Made by a program: the position numbers and the translations under genes. This document shows, one piece after another, positions 26,091-35,609 of a stretch of 64,000 nucleotides of DNA. Location of the stretch: NCBI GenBank assembly GCA_900168235.1, contig FUZG01000004.1, positions 310,001 to 374,000 on the forward strand, in the 5' to 3' direction. The DNA comes from Lachnospiraceae bacterium (lineage in GTDB: Bacteria; Bacillota; Clostridia; Lachnospirales; Lachnospiraceae). Each line of letters begins with the position of its first letter. Position 1 is the first letter of the stretch. Below the pieces are notes generated by a model. It saw only the letters and a list, made by a program, of their open reading frames with translations, searched no databases and was not told the origin of the DNA.

Positions 26091-26363
26091 TCAGATTCTG
26101 TGCATTGAGTCAAAAATATCTTCTCTCTGGCACTTTACCTGAACTCCGATCTCATTACCGATCTGGGAAAGTTCATTTGAAACATCCTCGAAAGCTTTTG
26201 TTGTCTTCTGCAGATCAGCTATCATCATCATGTTGAAATAGCCGCTTACGATAGTCTGGGAAATATCCAGGATATTGATGTCGTTATTCGCAAGGTATGT
26301 GCAGACCTTTGCGATGATTCCTACTGTGTCCTTACCAACTACTGTAATGATCGTTCTCTTCAT
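26091..26363 (-). CDS. UPF0237 ACT-domain protein
   Basis: A 90-residue single ACT domain, probably binding an amino acid or other small ligand. The start at 26363 (MKRTIITVVGKDTVGII) is chosen because GGAG lies five bases before it and this is the family start; ten further upstream codons are unconserved. It lies in the usual pair with UPF0210, and regulation of that partner is a plausible inference. Confidence 0.92.
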   Translation of the reverse strand: MKRTIITVVGKDTVGIIAKVCTYLANNDINILDISQTIVSGYFNMMMIADLQKTTKAFEDVSNELSQIGNEIGVQVKCQREDIFDSMHRI

Positions 26364-26494
26364 TTTTTCTCCATTCCCGACTGTTTTCAGCACTACGTGA
26401 AATTACTCATGAACCCCAGCACTTCACTCTGCTAAAGCTCATTGTCAAAAATTTTACTTCATATAATGCATATTATCAAGTCTATAATCGCATA

Positions 26495-26529
26495 AAAAAC
26501 AGGCACCAAAAACCACAATGCCTGTTTTT
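26495..26529 (-). terminator. Terminator after the beta-lactamase-fold gene
   Basis: Eleven-base perfect arms (26495-26505 and 26519-26529), A-rich on one side so it has T-runs on both strands. It lies 23 bases past the stop at 26553. Confidence 0.85.
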
Positions 26530-26552
26530 ATGTACAAAATATTTACCTTTTA

Positions 26553-27407
26553 TCAGCTGACCTTTATCAGCTGACTGCATCTGTCCCTTAATGCGACTTC
26601 CATGGAAAACTTTCTGTCAGAAAGTTCAGGATGCCTCATTAAAAGCTCCTGCTTTACGGTTTCATATGCGAGCTCCGTAAAATTATTCTCATGGCTTAAG
26701 TGTCCGAGAAGCACTGCTTTCATGCTGTCTGTAATGACCTTTGAAAGCAGCTCTCCCGCGGTTTCATTGCTCAAGTGCCCTTTTTCACCAAGGATACGCT
26801 GTTTTAAGTAATACGGATATGGTCCGACTTCCAGCATGTTCACGTCGTGATTTGATTCAAGGAGCAGGATAGACACTCCTCTTAAATGCTCCATGATGTA
26901 GTCATCATATTTTCCGAGATCCGTGCAGACCGCGGCGCTCACCCGCTCCTCTTTATCGATAACTGCCGGAGCATCTCCTGATAAACCGGACTCGCATACC
27001 TTTTCCGTGAGTCTGTAAGCCACAGGTTCTGCCGCATCATGGGAGATACGGAAGGGTCCCACCTCGATATCCTTCAGCATAAAATTGCGGTCAGCGGATA
27101 TCTCATGAAAAAGCGCCGGATCTATCTTTCCGCATGTACCGGAGCTCATTATAGCTTCGATAGTTCCGGCTGTTGCGTAAATAGGCAGATGATACCGTCT
27201 CGAGATCACACCGAGTCCCTGGATATGATCTGAATGTTCATGAGTTACCAGCACTCCGTCCATATCAGCAGTGCTGAGACCGATCTCTTTCAGACCATTC
27301 TCAATCTTCTTTCCGGAAAGACCGGCATCTATGATGAGATGTGTATTTCCACTTCCCGCATAGATGCAGTTACCGGAACTTCCCGATGCAATACTCATTA
27401 AACGCAT
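26553..27407 (-). CDS. Metallo-beta-lactamase-fold hydrolase (YycJ/WalJ type)
   Basis: The start at 27407 (MRLMSIASGSSGNC) is set by GGAGAG nine bases before it, inside the end of the FtsA-like gene; this gives 284 residues. The metal-binding motif HEHSDHIQG lies near residue 54, preceded by LIIDAGLS and GVLVTHEHSDH. SNHDVNML near 190 and GHLSHENN near 235 supply further ligands. Close relatives (YycJ, WalJ) are linked to DNA repair and cell-wall control. Here the gene follows an FtsA-like ATPase instead of walRK, with a four-base gap, so it belongs to the polA-coaE-ftsA-like operon. Confidence 0.88.
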   Translation of the reverse strand: MRLMSIASGSSGNCIYAGSGNTHLIIDAGLSGKKIENGLKEIGLSTADMDGVLVTHEHSDHIQGLGVISRRYHLPIYATAGTIEAIMSSGTCGKIDPALFHEISADRNFMLKDIEVGPFRISHDAAEPVAYRLTEKVCESGLSGDAPAVIDKEERVSAAVCTDLGKYDDYIMEHLRGVSILLLESNHDVNMLEVGPYPYYLKQRILGEKGHLSNETAGELLSKVITDSMKAVLLGHLSHENNFTELAYETVKQELLMRHPELSDRKFSMEVALRDRCSQLIKVS

Positions 27408-27411
27408 AAAA

Positions 27412-30054
27412 TTACTCTCTCCAATAGATACTGATGACATCCCCGTCATGAAGGGGTTCTGTAAACTGAGCCTTTCGTCCGTTAATCTCAGTAGCCACAC
27501 TGCTTCCGTGCGGTGTCTTCAGATCAAAATCAATAAAATCAAAAATATCAACATACATATAAACAGGCTTTCCTGTCATACGTATAAGCTGTCCGTTTGC
27601 AATGACTTCCATTGTGACAGGTTCTTTCGGCTCTTCAACAGGCTTTTCCTCAGGAACAGGAGCTCCTATTCCGATAGAACGGTTCACGGGAGTCGTCTTC
27701 TTTGCAGCTTCGACAACACTCTTTTCTATGGCATTTTTCGGAACAGAAGTTGTCGTTGTCTGGAATCCGCGGACGTTGGTTATGGTATGAGTCTCATTTG
27801 AGATCTGGGCAATATGATCGAGGATCTTTTTCGCGCCATACTCAGACTGCATACCTGTAAAGTCAACTTCTTTCGGAGCTTCCGGCACATCCGGTTCTTC
27901 CTTTCTGGGAGAAAGCTCGGCTGCGATATCAGGCAGTGTTTCTGAAATATTACCCTGCCGTTTTTCCTCTGAAATATCCGTTTTCTCGTACTGTTCCAGA
28001 TTTACGGGACTTGGCTGATTTTCAAAAGAATCCGGTGTTTCAGAAACTTCAGGATGATCTGCAGAGATTCCCATGCTCGCTTCTGCCGCACGTTCTGCGA
28101 GATCGATCACTTCCTGACGCTTACGCATCTCTTCCTGTTTTCTTTCTTCCTCAGCCCTTTGAGCCTCTTCAGCCTTTGCCGCCTCTTCCTCTAAGCGTGC
28201 CTTCTCTTCGGCTTCTTTTCGGAGCTGTTCTTCAAGCGCTTTCTGCTTTTCTTCCGCTTCTTTCTTCACAGCTTCCATGTCGACCGGAGGATTATCTTCT
28301 TCGACAGTCCACTCCAACGAGAAATTATCATATACCTGTGTCTCCGGAAGTGCAATCTCATGATTGACCAAAATATCCTTGCCCTTTACAGGAGTCACAT
28401 CCATAAAATCGATGATCTGCTGAACGGTATAATACCTCAGCATTTCAATATCGTCGCCGTCTTTAATCTCATAGTACGCGCTCTTAAGTTCACCGTTAAC
28501 AGCCGCACACTTCGGGAATGATACGGGCTTTCCGTTTACCATCACCGTGATATTATCAGAAAATTCAGGCAGTTTTCCAAGAGGTACTACTGCCGGGCTT
28601 CCAACAGTTGACGGCTTGACTACGATATTATCACCGGACTTTATCTTCTCACCGATAGAAACATTTTTTCCGTTAAGAATGATTTCCGCTGCTTCTCCGA
28701 CTTCACCCCTGCGGACCTGCTTACGGCCGTTTATGGTAAAGGATATCTCAGGTCCTCTCTTCGGGAAGAGATCCTCATTCGGGAACTCTGCCTGCATAGC
28801 CGCGTCGGAGATACGGAGAGTCGAGTTATCGTAAAGCTTTATCTGCTTGCCGTTAAAGCTGATAAATACAAAGTTATTTTTTGAACTGTAAAAATTAAGG
28901 CAAATTCCAACAGGCGTTACGAGAAGAGAATCCACGTCAATATTCTTAACCTGAAAATCTACGTCCTTTAAGACCTCTTCTCCGCGGATAGCCACACGGG
29001 ATTCCTGTATTCCCTGCTCTTTTGCGAGGCACTTTGTGAATCCGGTAGCTTTTCCACCGCCGCCTACTACAAAAATCGCGCTCACAGGTCTGTCGCCGTT
29101 CAATTTTTTGATCTGCTCGGATATCTCATGAGTCATAATTTCGATCACAGGTTCCATTATCCTCTGCACTTCTGCAGGATCAATTTTTTGATCAATGCCC
29201 ATGATATCCTTGTACTTGATCCCGGCTTTCTGTTTTGCAGAGCGCTTGATCTCCTCAGCGGTAGCAAAATCCGTGAGGCACGCCTTTGCTATGGCTTCTG
29301 TGAGCTCGTCACCTGCGCTCGGGATCATTCCGTATGCAACGATCGCTTCGTCACGGGTTATGCAGATATCACTCGTGCCTGCTCCCACGTCAACAAGAGC
29401 TATATTCAGCATCCGATAAGACTTCGGGATGGCAACTTCCATTGCGGCGATAGGCTCGAGCGTAAGGTTAGCCACCTTTAAGTCTGCCATTTCAACAGCT
29501 TTATACAGACCGTCCACCACCTCGTCCGGCAGGAATGTAGTTATGAGATCCGCGCCGATCAAGTGACCCTTGTGATTCGAAAGACTTCCCATCTGATATC
29601 TGTTCAGATAGTAACGCTCAACAGTATAGCCTACGCAGAAAAAGTGTATCCGAAGGTCATTGTCGCGGATAAACTCTTCATAGGCTTTCTGCGCGCCCTG
29701 CATTTCGAGCGCATAGACCTGTTCCTCAGTGATGTCCTGATCTTCACCGAGGTCCTGCTCCACATGAGTCGTCACCGTACGGAGAACACGTCCGGCTGCT
29801 GCGATGCACACTTCTGTAAGAGGCTGACCAATGTCATCCTCCAGCATTTTTTTGACCTCACGTATCTCCGTTGCTACCCCGGCGATATCGTGGATCTGTC
29901 CATCTAGCATCACTCTTTCTGTGTGCTCGATAGAGCGCAGCGCGATAACGTGAAACTGCTGGGCTTTATAATAACCTACAGTTCCGACGATCGAACGGGT
30001 CCCGATATCCAGTCCGAAAACCAGCGGCTCGTTTGTCTTCTTAACGTTCTGCAT
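27412..30054 (-). CDS. Large FtsA-like ATPase with repeated beta-grasp-like modules
   Basis: An 880-residue cytoplasmic protein. Residues about 11-385 match the actin-like FtsA/PilM fold: phosphate-1 GLDIGTRS (14-21), phosphate-2 LVDVGAGTSD (220-229) and adenosine VVGGGGKATGF (329-339). Two modules at about 435-480 and 500-540 each pair NGK or NGKP with a closing GDxI strand (SGDNIVV, DGDDIEML). A charged Ala/Glu coiled coil covers 593-655. A Pro/Glu-rich linker follows, and a last module at 814-880 again has INGRK and DGDVISIYW. No membrane anchor or amphipathic tip like that of true FtsA is seen. It lies 21 bases after coaE. Function unknown; a division or envelope scaffold role is inference. 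Confidence 0.8.
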   Translation of the reverse strand: MQNVKKTNEPLVFGLDIGTRSIVGTVGYYKAQQFHVIALRSIEHTERVMLDGQIHDIAGVATEIREVKKMLEDDIGQPLTEVCIAAAGRVLRTVTTHVEQDLGEDQDITEEQVYALEMQGAQKAYEEFIRDNDLRIHFFCVGYTVERYYLNRYQMGSLSNHKGHLIGADLITTFLPDEVVDGLYKAVEMADLKVANLTLEPIAAMEVAIPKSYRMLNIALVDVGAGTSDICITRDEAIVAYGMIPSAGDELTEAIAKACLTDFATAEEIKRSAKQKAGIKYKDIMGIDQKIDPAEVQRIMEPVIEIMTHEISEQIKKLNGDRPVSAIFVVGGGGKATGFTKCLAKEQGIQESRVAIRGEEVLKDVDFQVKNIDVDSLLVTPVGICLNFYSSKNNFVFISFNGKQIKLYDNSTLRISDAAMQAEFPNEDLFPKRGPEISFTINGRKQVRRGEVGEAAEIILNGKNVSIGEKIKSGDNIVVKPSTVGSPAVVPLGKLPEFSDNITVMVNGKPVSFPKCAAVNGELKSAYYEIKDGDDIEMLRYYTVQQIIDFMDVTPVKGKDILVNHEIALPETQVYDNFSLEWTVEEDNPPVDMEAVKKEAEEKQKALEEQLRKEAEEKARLEEEAAKAEEAQRAEEERKQEEMRKRQEVIDLAERAAEASMGISADHPEVSETPDSFENQPSPVNLEQYEKTDISEEKRQGNISETLPDIAAELSPRKEEPDVPEAPKEVDFTGMQSEYGAKKILDHIAQISNETHTITNVRGFQTTTTSVPKNAIEKSVVEAAKKTTPVNRSIGIGAPVPEEKPVEEPKEPVTMEVIANGQLIRMTGKPVYMYVDIFDFIDFDLKTPHGSSVATEINGRKAQFTEPLHDGDVISIYWRE

Positions 30055-30075
30055 AACTCCCCTTCCCCCAAAAAC

Positions 30076-30669
30076 TCAATACGATTTCAGCAATTCTTCC
30101 AACTGAGCGATACTTTTCTCTTTGTCACCTGAATTGTCTATCACATGAGCACAATACTTTCGGAATACACTGTCATCTGCCTGAGATGCCATTATGGAAT
30201 CTATCTTTTCATCAGTGTATCCTCTGGATGAACGAAGCCTTTCCCTTCTTACCTCGTCATCCGCATATATGTACCAGAGTTCATCGCAGATCTTGTCATA
30301 GCCTTCTTCTATGAGAAGCGCTGCTTCAAGGAAATACCACTCATATACCCCTTCTGTTCTTTCCTTATCAATGTCATCAAGTACAAATTTTTTAACGGCA
30401 GGATGTATCAGATCATTTACGACACTTAATAATGCCTTATCTGAAAAAATCTTTGCCGCCATCTTTTTTCTGTCTATAGTACCGTCTCCCGAAAGGATGT
30501 CCTTTGTCAGGATATCCAAAAGAGGCTCAAAACAGCTTCCGCCGGGCTCACACAGATCATGCGCCGTTTCGTCCGTGCGGACCACCTTCATTGCCGGATT
30601 TTTTTCGAGATACGACAGGATCGTTGACTTTCCGGCTCCAACCCCGCCTGTGATGCCTATTACTCTCAT
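30076..30669 (-). CDS. coaE: Dephospho-CoA kinase
   Basis: The last step of coenzyme A synthesis. It has 197 residues with Walker A GGVGAGKST at 8-16. Other marks are DLIHPAVKKFV, LEAALLIEEGY and YADDEVRRERL. Its ATG shares one base with the polA stop (TGATG), so the two are translationally coupled. The polA-coaE pair is common in Firmicutes. Confidence 0.97.
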   Translation of the reverse strand: MRVIGITGGVGAGKSTILSYLEKNPAMKVVRTDETAHDLCEPGGSCFEPLLDILTKDILSGDGTIDRKKMAAKIFSDKALLSVVNDLIHPAVKKFVLDDIDKERTEGVYEWYFLEAALLIEEGYDKICDELWYIYADDEVRRERLRSSRGYTDEKIDSIMASQADDSVFRKYCAHVIDNSGDKEKSIAQLEELLKSY

Positions 30670-33305
30670 CAGTGTGCCTCAAACCAGTTCATTCCGGTCT
30701 TAACATCCGCAACAAGCGGAACTGCCATATCTGCGGCGCCCATCATCTCGCGCTTCAGTATCTCAGCAACCTTTTCCTCTTCACCGATCTTTGTCTCTAT
30801 CAGGAGTTCATCGTGCACCTGAAGGATAAGTCTTGACTCAAGTCCTTCATCCTTTAACGCCTTTGCGACACGGACCATGGCGATCTTTATGATATCTGCC
30901 GCAGTTCCCTGAATAGGTGCGTTCATAGCCACACGTTCTCCAAAGGATCTCTGCATGAAGTTTGAGCTCTTAAGCTCCGGCATAGGTCTCCTGCGGTGGA
31001 AATATGTCTCCGCATAGCCCTTTTCCTTTGCTGATGAAACAAGCCCGTCGAGATATTTCTTTACACCGGGATATGTTTCAAAATATCTGTCTATATATTC
31101 CTTTGCTTCGGATCTTGTGATGGAAAGTCCCTGTGACAGTCCAAAAGAGCTTATTCCATACACGATACCGAAGTTTACAGCCTTTGCATTACGTCTGATC
31201 TCAGGTGTGACTTCTGAAAGCGGAAGGTGGAATACCTGAGATGCCGTGATCGCGTGAATATCCTCATCCTGCTTATAGGCATCGATAAGTTTTTCATCTC
31301 CTGACATAGAAGCAAGTATCCTGAGCTCGATCTGAGAGTAATCCGCATCTGTAAAGCAGAATCCGTCTCTCGGGATAAATACTTTTCTAAACTCGCGTCC
31401 AAGCTCAGTGCGGACCGGTATATTCTGCAGGTTCGGATCAGCAGAACTGATACGGCCTGTAGCAGTGATGGTCTGATTAAAAGTGGAATGAATCCTGTCC
31501 TCCGCACCGATGTATGCTGTGAGACCATCTGCATAGGTAGCCTTGAGCTTTGCAAGCTGTCTGTAATCTAAAACCTTCTGCACAAAAGGAACTTCCGGTG
31601 CAAGCTTTTCAAGCACTGCTGCAGAGGTTGAATATCCGGTCTTTGTCTTCTTTCCGCCCGGAAGCTGCATTTTTCCGAAAAGGATCTCTCCGAGCTGTTT
31701 AGGAGAATTTACGTTAAATTCATCTCCTGCGCCCTCGTAGATCTCTTTCTCGAGCTGAGCCATTTTTTCGCCGAGATCTGTACTGAATCTCTTAAGCTCC
31801 TCGGGCATCACGCGGATACCACTGCACTCCATGTCAGAAAGCACACGTGTGAGAGGAAGCTCAATATCTTTTAAGAGAGCTGTCATCCCCTGCTTTTCTA
31901 TCTCATCCTTAAATGCAGGACCTTTTTCAAAAGCAAGCAGAGCGCCGCTTTTTGCATCTACAGGTGTACCGTAATCATTTCTGAGCGGATCTAAAAGATA
32001 ATCCGCAACTTCCAGATCGATCACCTCAGCCGATGCGTTGAAAGGCACTTTCTTTAAGATATTCTTCAGATCTGTCACATAAACTGTTCCCTTGGACTTT
32101 TCCATAAGGGATGCGATATGTGCCATGAGATACATGGGAGACACAAAACCGTTTCTCGGGATGTACCATGCGTGATCTGCTGTCACGATCGCAACTCCGA
32201 GTATAACTGCATCCCCGGCATCTCCATGCATAAGCGCTGCATGTGCCTCAGCTATCTTCTTTTCATCTGTAGGTTTTTCCACCGCATTGACTGCGGATGC
32301 CTGCTCCTCTGACTCGAAATCAACAGCCAGACCTAAAACCTCAGCCTTTGCAGCCTCAGCAAAACAGCTCTCTACTTCGCCGAGATCCAGAACTTCCTCA
32401 AACTGGCGTATCCTCTTCTCCTCAGCGGCACTTGCAACATCGCCAAATCTTTTAAGAAGAGATTTAAGCTCCAGAGAGCGGATAAGCTGATATGCTTCCT
32501 CAGTGAAGAGATCATGCATCTCTGCATCAGCTTCATTGAGCTCGATATCAGCATCAGTATTGATGGTCGCAAGCTTACGGCTGAGCTCTGCAAGTTCAAA
32601 ATTTTGCTCAAGAGATTCACGGATGCTCTTCTTTGTAACTTCCGGAATATGCTCTTTCAAAACATCGATATTGCCGTATTTCTTTAAGAGTTCTGTAGCG
32701 GTCTTCGGACCGATCTTCGGAACTCCGGGGATATTGTCAGAAGTATCGCCCATAAGAGCCTTAAGCTCGATAATGCCCTTTGGCGGGACTTCATACTCTC
32801 TTAAAACATCGTCTGCGTAGTAAGGTGTAACAGTTGTCTGTCCCTTTACAGTTCTGGGAAGCAGTACCTTTGTATGATCAGTTACCAGCTGGAGAAGATC
32901 ACGGTCTCCTGACAGGATAGTAACTTCATATCCATTTTTTTCAAAACGTGCAGCGGTAGTACCGAGGATATCGTCCGCCTCGAGTCCCGGCTTTGATAAT
33001 ACCGGAACGCCCATTGCTCCAAGCACCTTCTTCATAAGAGGAACCTGCTGATGAAGCTCCTCCGGCATGGGCTTTCTCGTTCCTTTATATTCCGCATATA
33101 TCTCGTGCCGGAATGTGGGTGCACTCTCATCAAATGCAACCGCAAAAAAACCGGGGTTCTCGTCTTCCAGCACTTTAAGCATGATGTTCACAAAACCGTA
33201 TACCGCACCGGTATGAGTACCATCCGAACTTGTAAGATCCGGAACGCCGTAAAAGGCGCGGTTAAGCATACTATGTCCATCGATCAGCAATAACTTTTTA
33301 TTCAT
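30669..33305 (-). CDS. polA: DNA polymerase I
   Basis: Repair and Okazaki-fragment polymerase, 878 residues. The 5'-3' exonuclease domain (1-290) has LLIDGHSMLNRAF, GLEADDILGT, SGDRDLLQLV and MGDTSDNIPGVPKIGPKTA. The middle domain (about 310-480) resembles the proofreading fold but has lost clear motifs: Exo II (N-x-K-x-D) and the Exo III Tyr/Asp motif are not found, so proofreading is probably inactive, as in some Bacillus enzymes. The polymerase domain has motif A DADYSQIELR, motif B RRNAKAVNFGIVYG and motif C QVHDELL. It is followed directly by coaE. Confidence 0.97.
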   Translation of the reverse strand: MNKKLLLIDGHSMLNRAFYGVPDLTSSDGTHTGAVYGFVNIMLKVLEDENPGFFAVAFDESAPTFRHEIYAEYKGTRKPMPEELHQQVPLMKKVLGAMGVPVLSKPGLEADDILGTTAARFEKNGYEVTILSGDRDLLQLVTDHTKVLLPRTVKGQTTVTPYYADDVLREYEVPPKGIIELKALMGDTSDNIPGVPKIGPKTATELLKKYGNIDVLKEHIPEVTKKSIRESLEQNFELAELSRKLATINTDADIELNEADAEMHDLFTEEAYQLIRSLELKSLLKRFGDVASAAEEKRIRQFEEVLDLGEVESCFAEAAKAEVLGLAVDFESEEQASAVNAVEKPTDEKKIAEAHAALMHGDAGDAVILGVAIVTADHAWYIPRNGFVSPMYLMAHIASLMEKSKGTVYVTDLKNILKKVPFNASAEVIDLEVADYLLDPLRNDYGTPVDAKSGALLAFEKGPAFKDEIEKQGMTALLKDIELPLTRVLSDMECSGIRVMPEELKRFSTDLGEKMAQLEKEIYEGAGDEFNVNSPKQLGEILFGKMQLPGGKKTKTGYSTSAAVLEKLAPEVPFVQKVLDYRQLAKLKATYADGLTAYIGAEDRIHSTFNQTITATGRISSADPNLQNIPVRTELGREFRKVFIPRDGFCFTDADYSQIELRILASMSGDEKLIDAYKQDEDIHAITASQVFHLPLSEVTPEIRRNAKAVNFGIVYGISSFGLSQGLSITRSEAKEYIDRYFETYPGVKKYLDGLVSSAKEKGYAETYFHRRRPMPELKSSNFMQRSFGERVAMNAPIQGTAADIIKIAMVRVAKALKDEGLESRLILQVHDELLIETKIGEEEKVAEILKREMMGAADMAVPLVADVKTGMNWFEAH

Positions 33306-33644
33306 TTAATGCTCCACTAAAAATAAGATCAGATTTACGAGAAGCAGAAAGCACGCTGCGCCCTCCACAAGGAATATCACAGCTCTTGCCCGCTCCACAA
33401 AAAGAATCCTCTGCCTTGAATGCCAGATCCTGTCATCCAGCTCTTTTTTCAGATCAAGGGTTTCACCGTTTTCGAGTCTTTTTAACCCTTCCATCAAAAG
33501 ATAGCGGATTTCCAGCTCATCTCCACATTCACTGCAGACAGAGATATGATTCAGAAGAATTTCCGTTTCTTCGATATTAAGTTTATTCTCAAGATAAGGC
33601 TGCAAAAGATTTTCTACATCCTTACATGTAACCTTGTTTTCCAT
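33306..33644 (-). CDS. Small zinc-finger membrane protein (anti-sigma-like, zf-HC2 type)
   Basis: A 112-residue protein. The N-terminal part has C7 and a HxxxCxxC motif (H33, C37, C40), as in zinc-binding anti-sigma factors. A single C-terminal membrane span covers about 88-109 with almost nothing beyond it, so the zinc finger is cytosolic. No sigma factor gene is adjacent. It ends one base before the polA start. It may be an orphan anti-sigma or a membrane sensor; the partner is unknown. Confidence 0.7.
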   Translation of the reverse strand: MENKVTCKDVENLLQPYLENKLNIEETEILLNHISVCSECGDELEIRYLLMEGLKRLENGETLDLKKELDDRIWHSRQRILFVERARAVIFLVEGAACFLLLVNLILFLVEH

Positions 33645-33734
33645 CCCGGCAGACTATCTCCACTTTGATAAACTAATACAAATTAATTTTAGCACACGCA
33701 CATTATTTTTAACAGGAAAACTCCCCCTGAATTA

Positions 33735-33743
33735 TGGTATAAT
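33735..33743 (+). promoter_or_regulatory. Extended -10 promoter of ade
   Basis: TGG followed by TATAAT (33738-33743) is an extended -10 element, with no good -35. It gives a leader of about 100 nt before the ATG at 33849. No purine riboswitch fold was recognised in that leader. Confidence 0.6.
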
Positions 33744-33848
33744 CAAAGCCAAATCAACGAATGTTCCATATCTTCAAGCTTAGCACTGTCTACGTATTCA
33801 AAAAAATGCACTCTGTTTTATCAAAAATCATGAAAGCGAGTCAAAAAT

Positions 33849-35579
33849 ATGAACAAAGACGAGCTCAATACACTCATTTCAGTTTCAAACGGCACTAAAA
33901 AAGCTGACCTTGTTATCCGCAATGCTCAGATCGTGGATGTCTACTCAGGCAGGATCATATCAGGCGATATCGCTGTTGTCGGAGACAGAATCGCAGGCAT
34001 CGGAAGATACGAAGGCGTCACCACTATAGATGCCTCAGGCCGCTTTGCCGCGCCCGGATTTATCGACAGCCACATCCACATCGAGTCCTCCTATCTGACT
34101 CCCGAAACCTTTGGAGCAATGGTGGTTCCTCACGGCACATCCTGCATCGTCGCAGACCCTCACGAGATCACAAATGTATGCGGTATCACAGGTTTTGACT
34201 ACATGGTCAATGCCTCTAAAAATACGGCACTCGACGTCCGTTTCATGGTTCCGTCCTGTGTTCCCGCCACACCATTTGAACATTCCGGTGCACGGCTTGA
34301 CGCCGATGACATAGAAGAACCTCTGAGCCGTCCCGAAACTCTGGGTCTTGCAGAGTTCATGAACGCAGTTGGTGTCATCAATATGGATGATAATGTGCTG
34401 TCAAAGCTTTCTGTTGCCGAAAAGCTTCATAAACCTATCGACGGCCACAGCCCGGGAATCTCAGGAAATAGGCTTAACGCGTATATAGGCGCAGGTATTT
34501 CGACGGATCACGAGTGCTCTACCATCGAAGAAATGAATGAGCGGATATCCCGCGGTATGTATGTGCTGCTCCGCCACGGTTCTGCGTGCCACGATCTGGA
34601 AAATCTTCTGCCGGGCGTCACCCCGTCAAATTCCAGAAGATGTCTGCTCTGTTCTGATGACAGACACATCCGGACGATTTTTGAAGAGGGTCACATTGAT
34701 TCCCTCTTACGATACTGCGTAGCTGCCGGCATAGATCCTGTGGACGCTGTCCGTATGGCTACACTCAATCCCGCAGAGTGCTATGGACTTCACGATCAGG
34801 GCGGCATCGCCCCCGGAAAACGCGCTGACATAGTGCTCCTCGATAATCTGGTGAATTTCGGTGTTACTGATGTCTGGATTGCAGGACAGAAATGTGCCGA
34901 GAACGGAAAGTATCTCCTTCCCGTGAACAGATATGATATTTCAAGCGTCTCTTCTTCCGTTAATGTACAAAATTTTTCCGAAGAAAGACTGAAACTCCGC
35001 CTTTCCTCAGACCATGTAAAAACAATAGATATAAAACCCGGCGGAGTGCTTACAGGAATAGGAGACGCATATATTAAGCGTGATGACACGGGAGATTTTA
35101 TATACGATCCGTCTCAGGATATCGTAAAGGTCGCTGTCGTAGAGCGTCACCACAACACCGGTAATGTTGCAGTAGGACTCCTTCACGGATACGGGATAAA
35201 AAACGGCGCTGTAGCGCTCTCAATCGCTCATGACTCCCACAATATCATTGTGACGGGAACTTCTGATAAAGACATGGCGGCAGCCGTTGAAGAGATCATA
35301 AGGATGAGAGGCGGTATCGCCCTTGTGCAGGACGGAAAACCGATCCACTCCATACCTCTTCCCGTTGCCGGTCTCATGACAGATGCTGACCCCATGAATC
35401 TAGACCGCATGCTCATGGACGCTCACCGCATCGCTTTTCAGCAGCTCGGTGTCAGCAAAGAAACAGAGCCCCTTATGACTCTGTGCTTCATGTCGCTTCC
35501 GGTCATCCCGGATATAAAGATCACAGATATGGGGCTCTTTGATGTAACAAAATTTGAGTTTACTTCTGTTGAAGTATAA
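33849..35579 (+). CDS. ade: Adenine deaminase
   Basis: An amidohydrolase converting adenine to hypoxanthine for purine salvage. The 576 residues compare with 577 in B. subtilis AdeC. Metal-binding PGFIDSHIHIESSYLTP lies near residue 72, VADPHEITNVCG near 106, DGHSPG near 197, TDHECS near 220, and CSDDRH near 268. The C-terminal adenine deaminase domain has VAVVERHHNTGN and HDSHN. It stands alone on the plus strand, away from other purine genes. Confidence 0.96.
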   Translation: MNKDELNTLISVSNGTKKADLVIRNAQIVDVYSGRIISGDIAVVGDRIAGIGRYEGVTTIDASGRFAAPGFIDSHIHIESSYLTPETFGAMVVPHGTSCIVADPHEITNVCGITGFDYMVNASKNTALDVRFMVPSCVPATPFEHSGARLDADDIEEPLSRPETLGLAEFMNAVGVINMDDNVLSKLSVAEKLHKPIDGHSPGISGNRLNAYIGAGISTDHECSTIEEMNERISRGMYVLLRHGSACHDLENLLPGVTPSNSRRCLLCSDDRHIRTIFEEGHIDSLLRYCVAAGIDPVDAVRMATLNPAECYGLHDQGGIAPGKRADIVLLDNLVNFGVTDVWIAGQKCAENGKYLLPVNRYDISSVSSSVNVQNFSEERLKLRLSSDHVKTIDIKPGGVLTGIGDAYIKRDDTGDFIYDPSQDIVKVAVVERHHNTGNVAVGLLHGYGIKNGAVALSIAHDSHNIIVTGTSDKDMAAAVEEIIRMRGGIALVQDGKPIHSIPLPVAGLMTDADPMNLDRMLMDAHRIAFQQLGVSKETEPLMTLCFMSLPVIPDIKITDMGLFDVTKFEFTSVEV

Positions 35580-35609
35580 AGATCCGCTCGTAAAACTTAA
35601 GCGCCGGAT

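Noticed and set aside
33744-33848. Purine riboswitch before ade
   Set aside because: The 100-nt leader lacks the three-way junction core and kissing-loop sequences.
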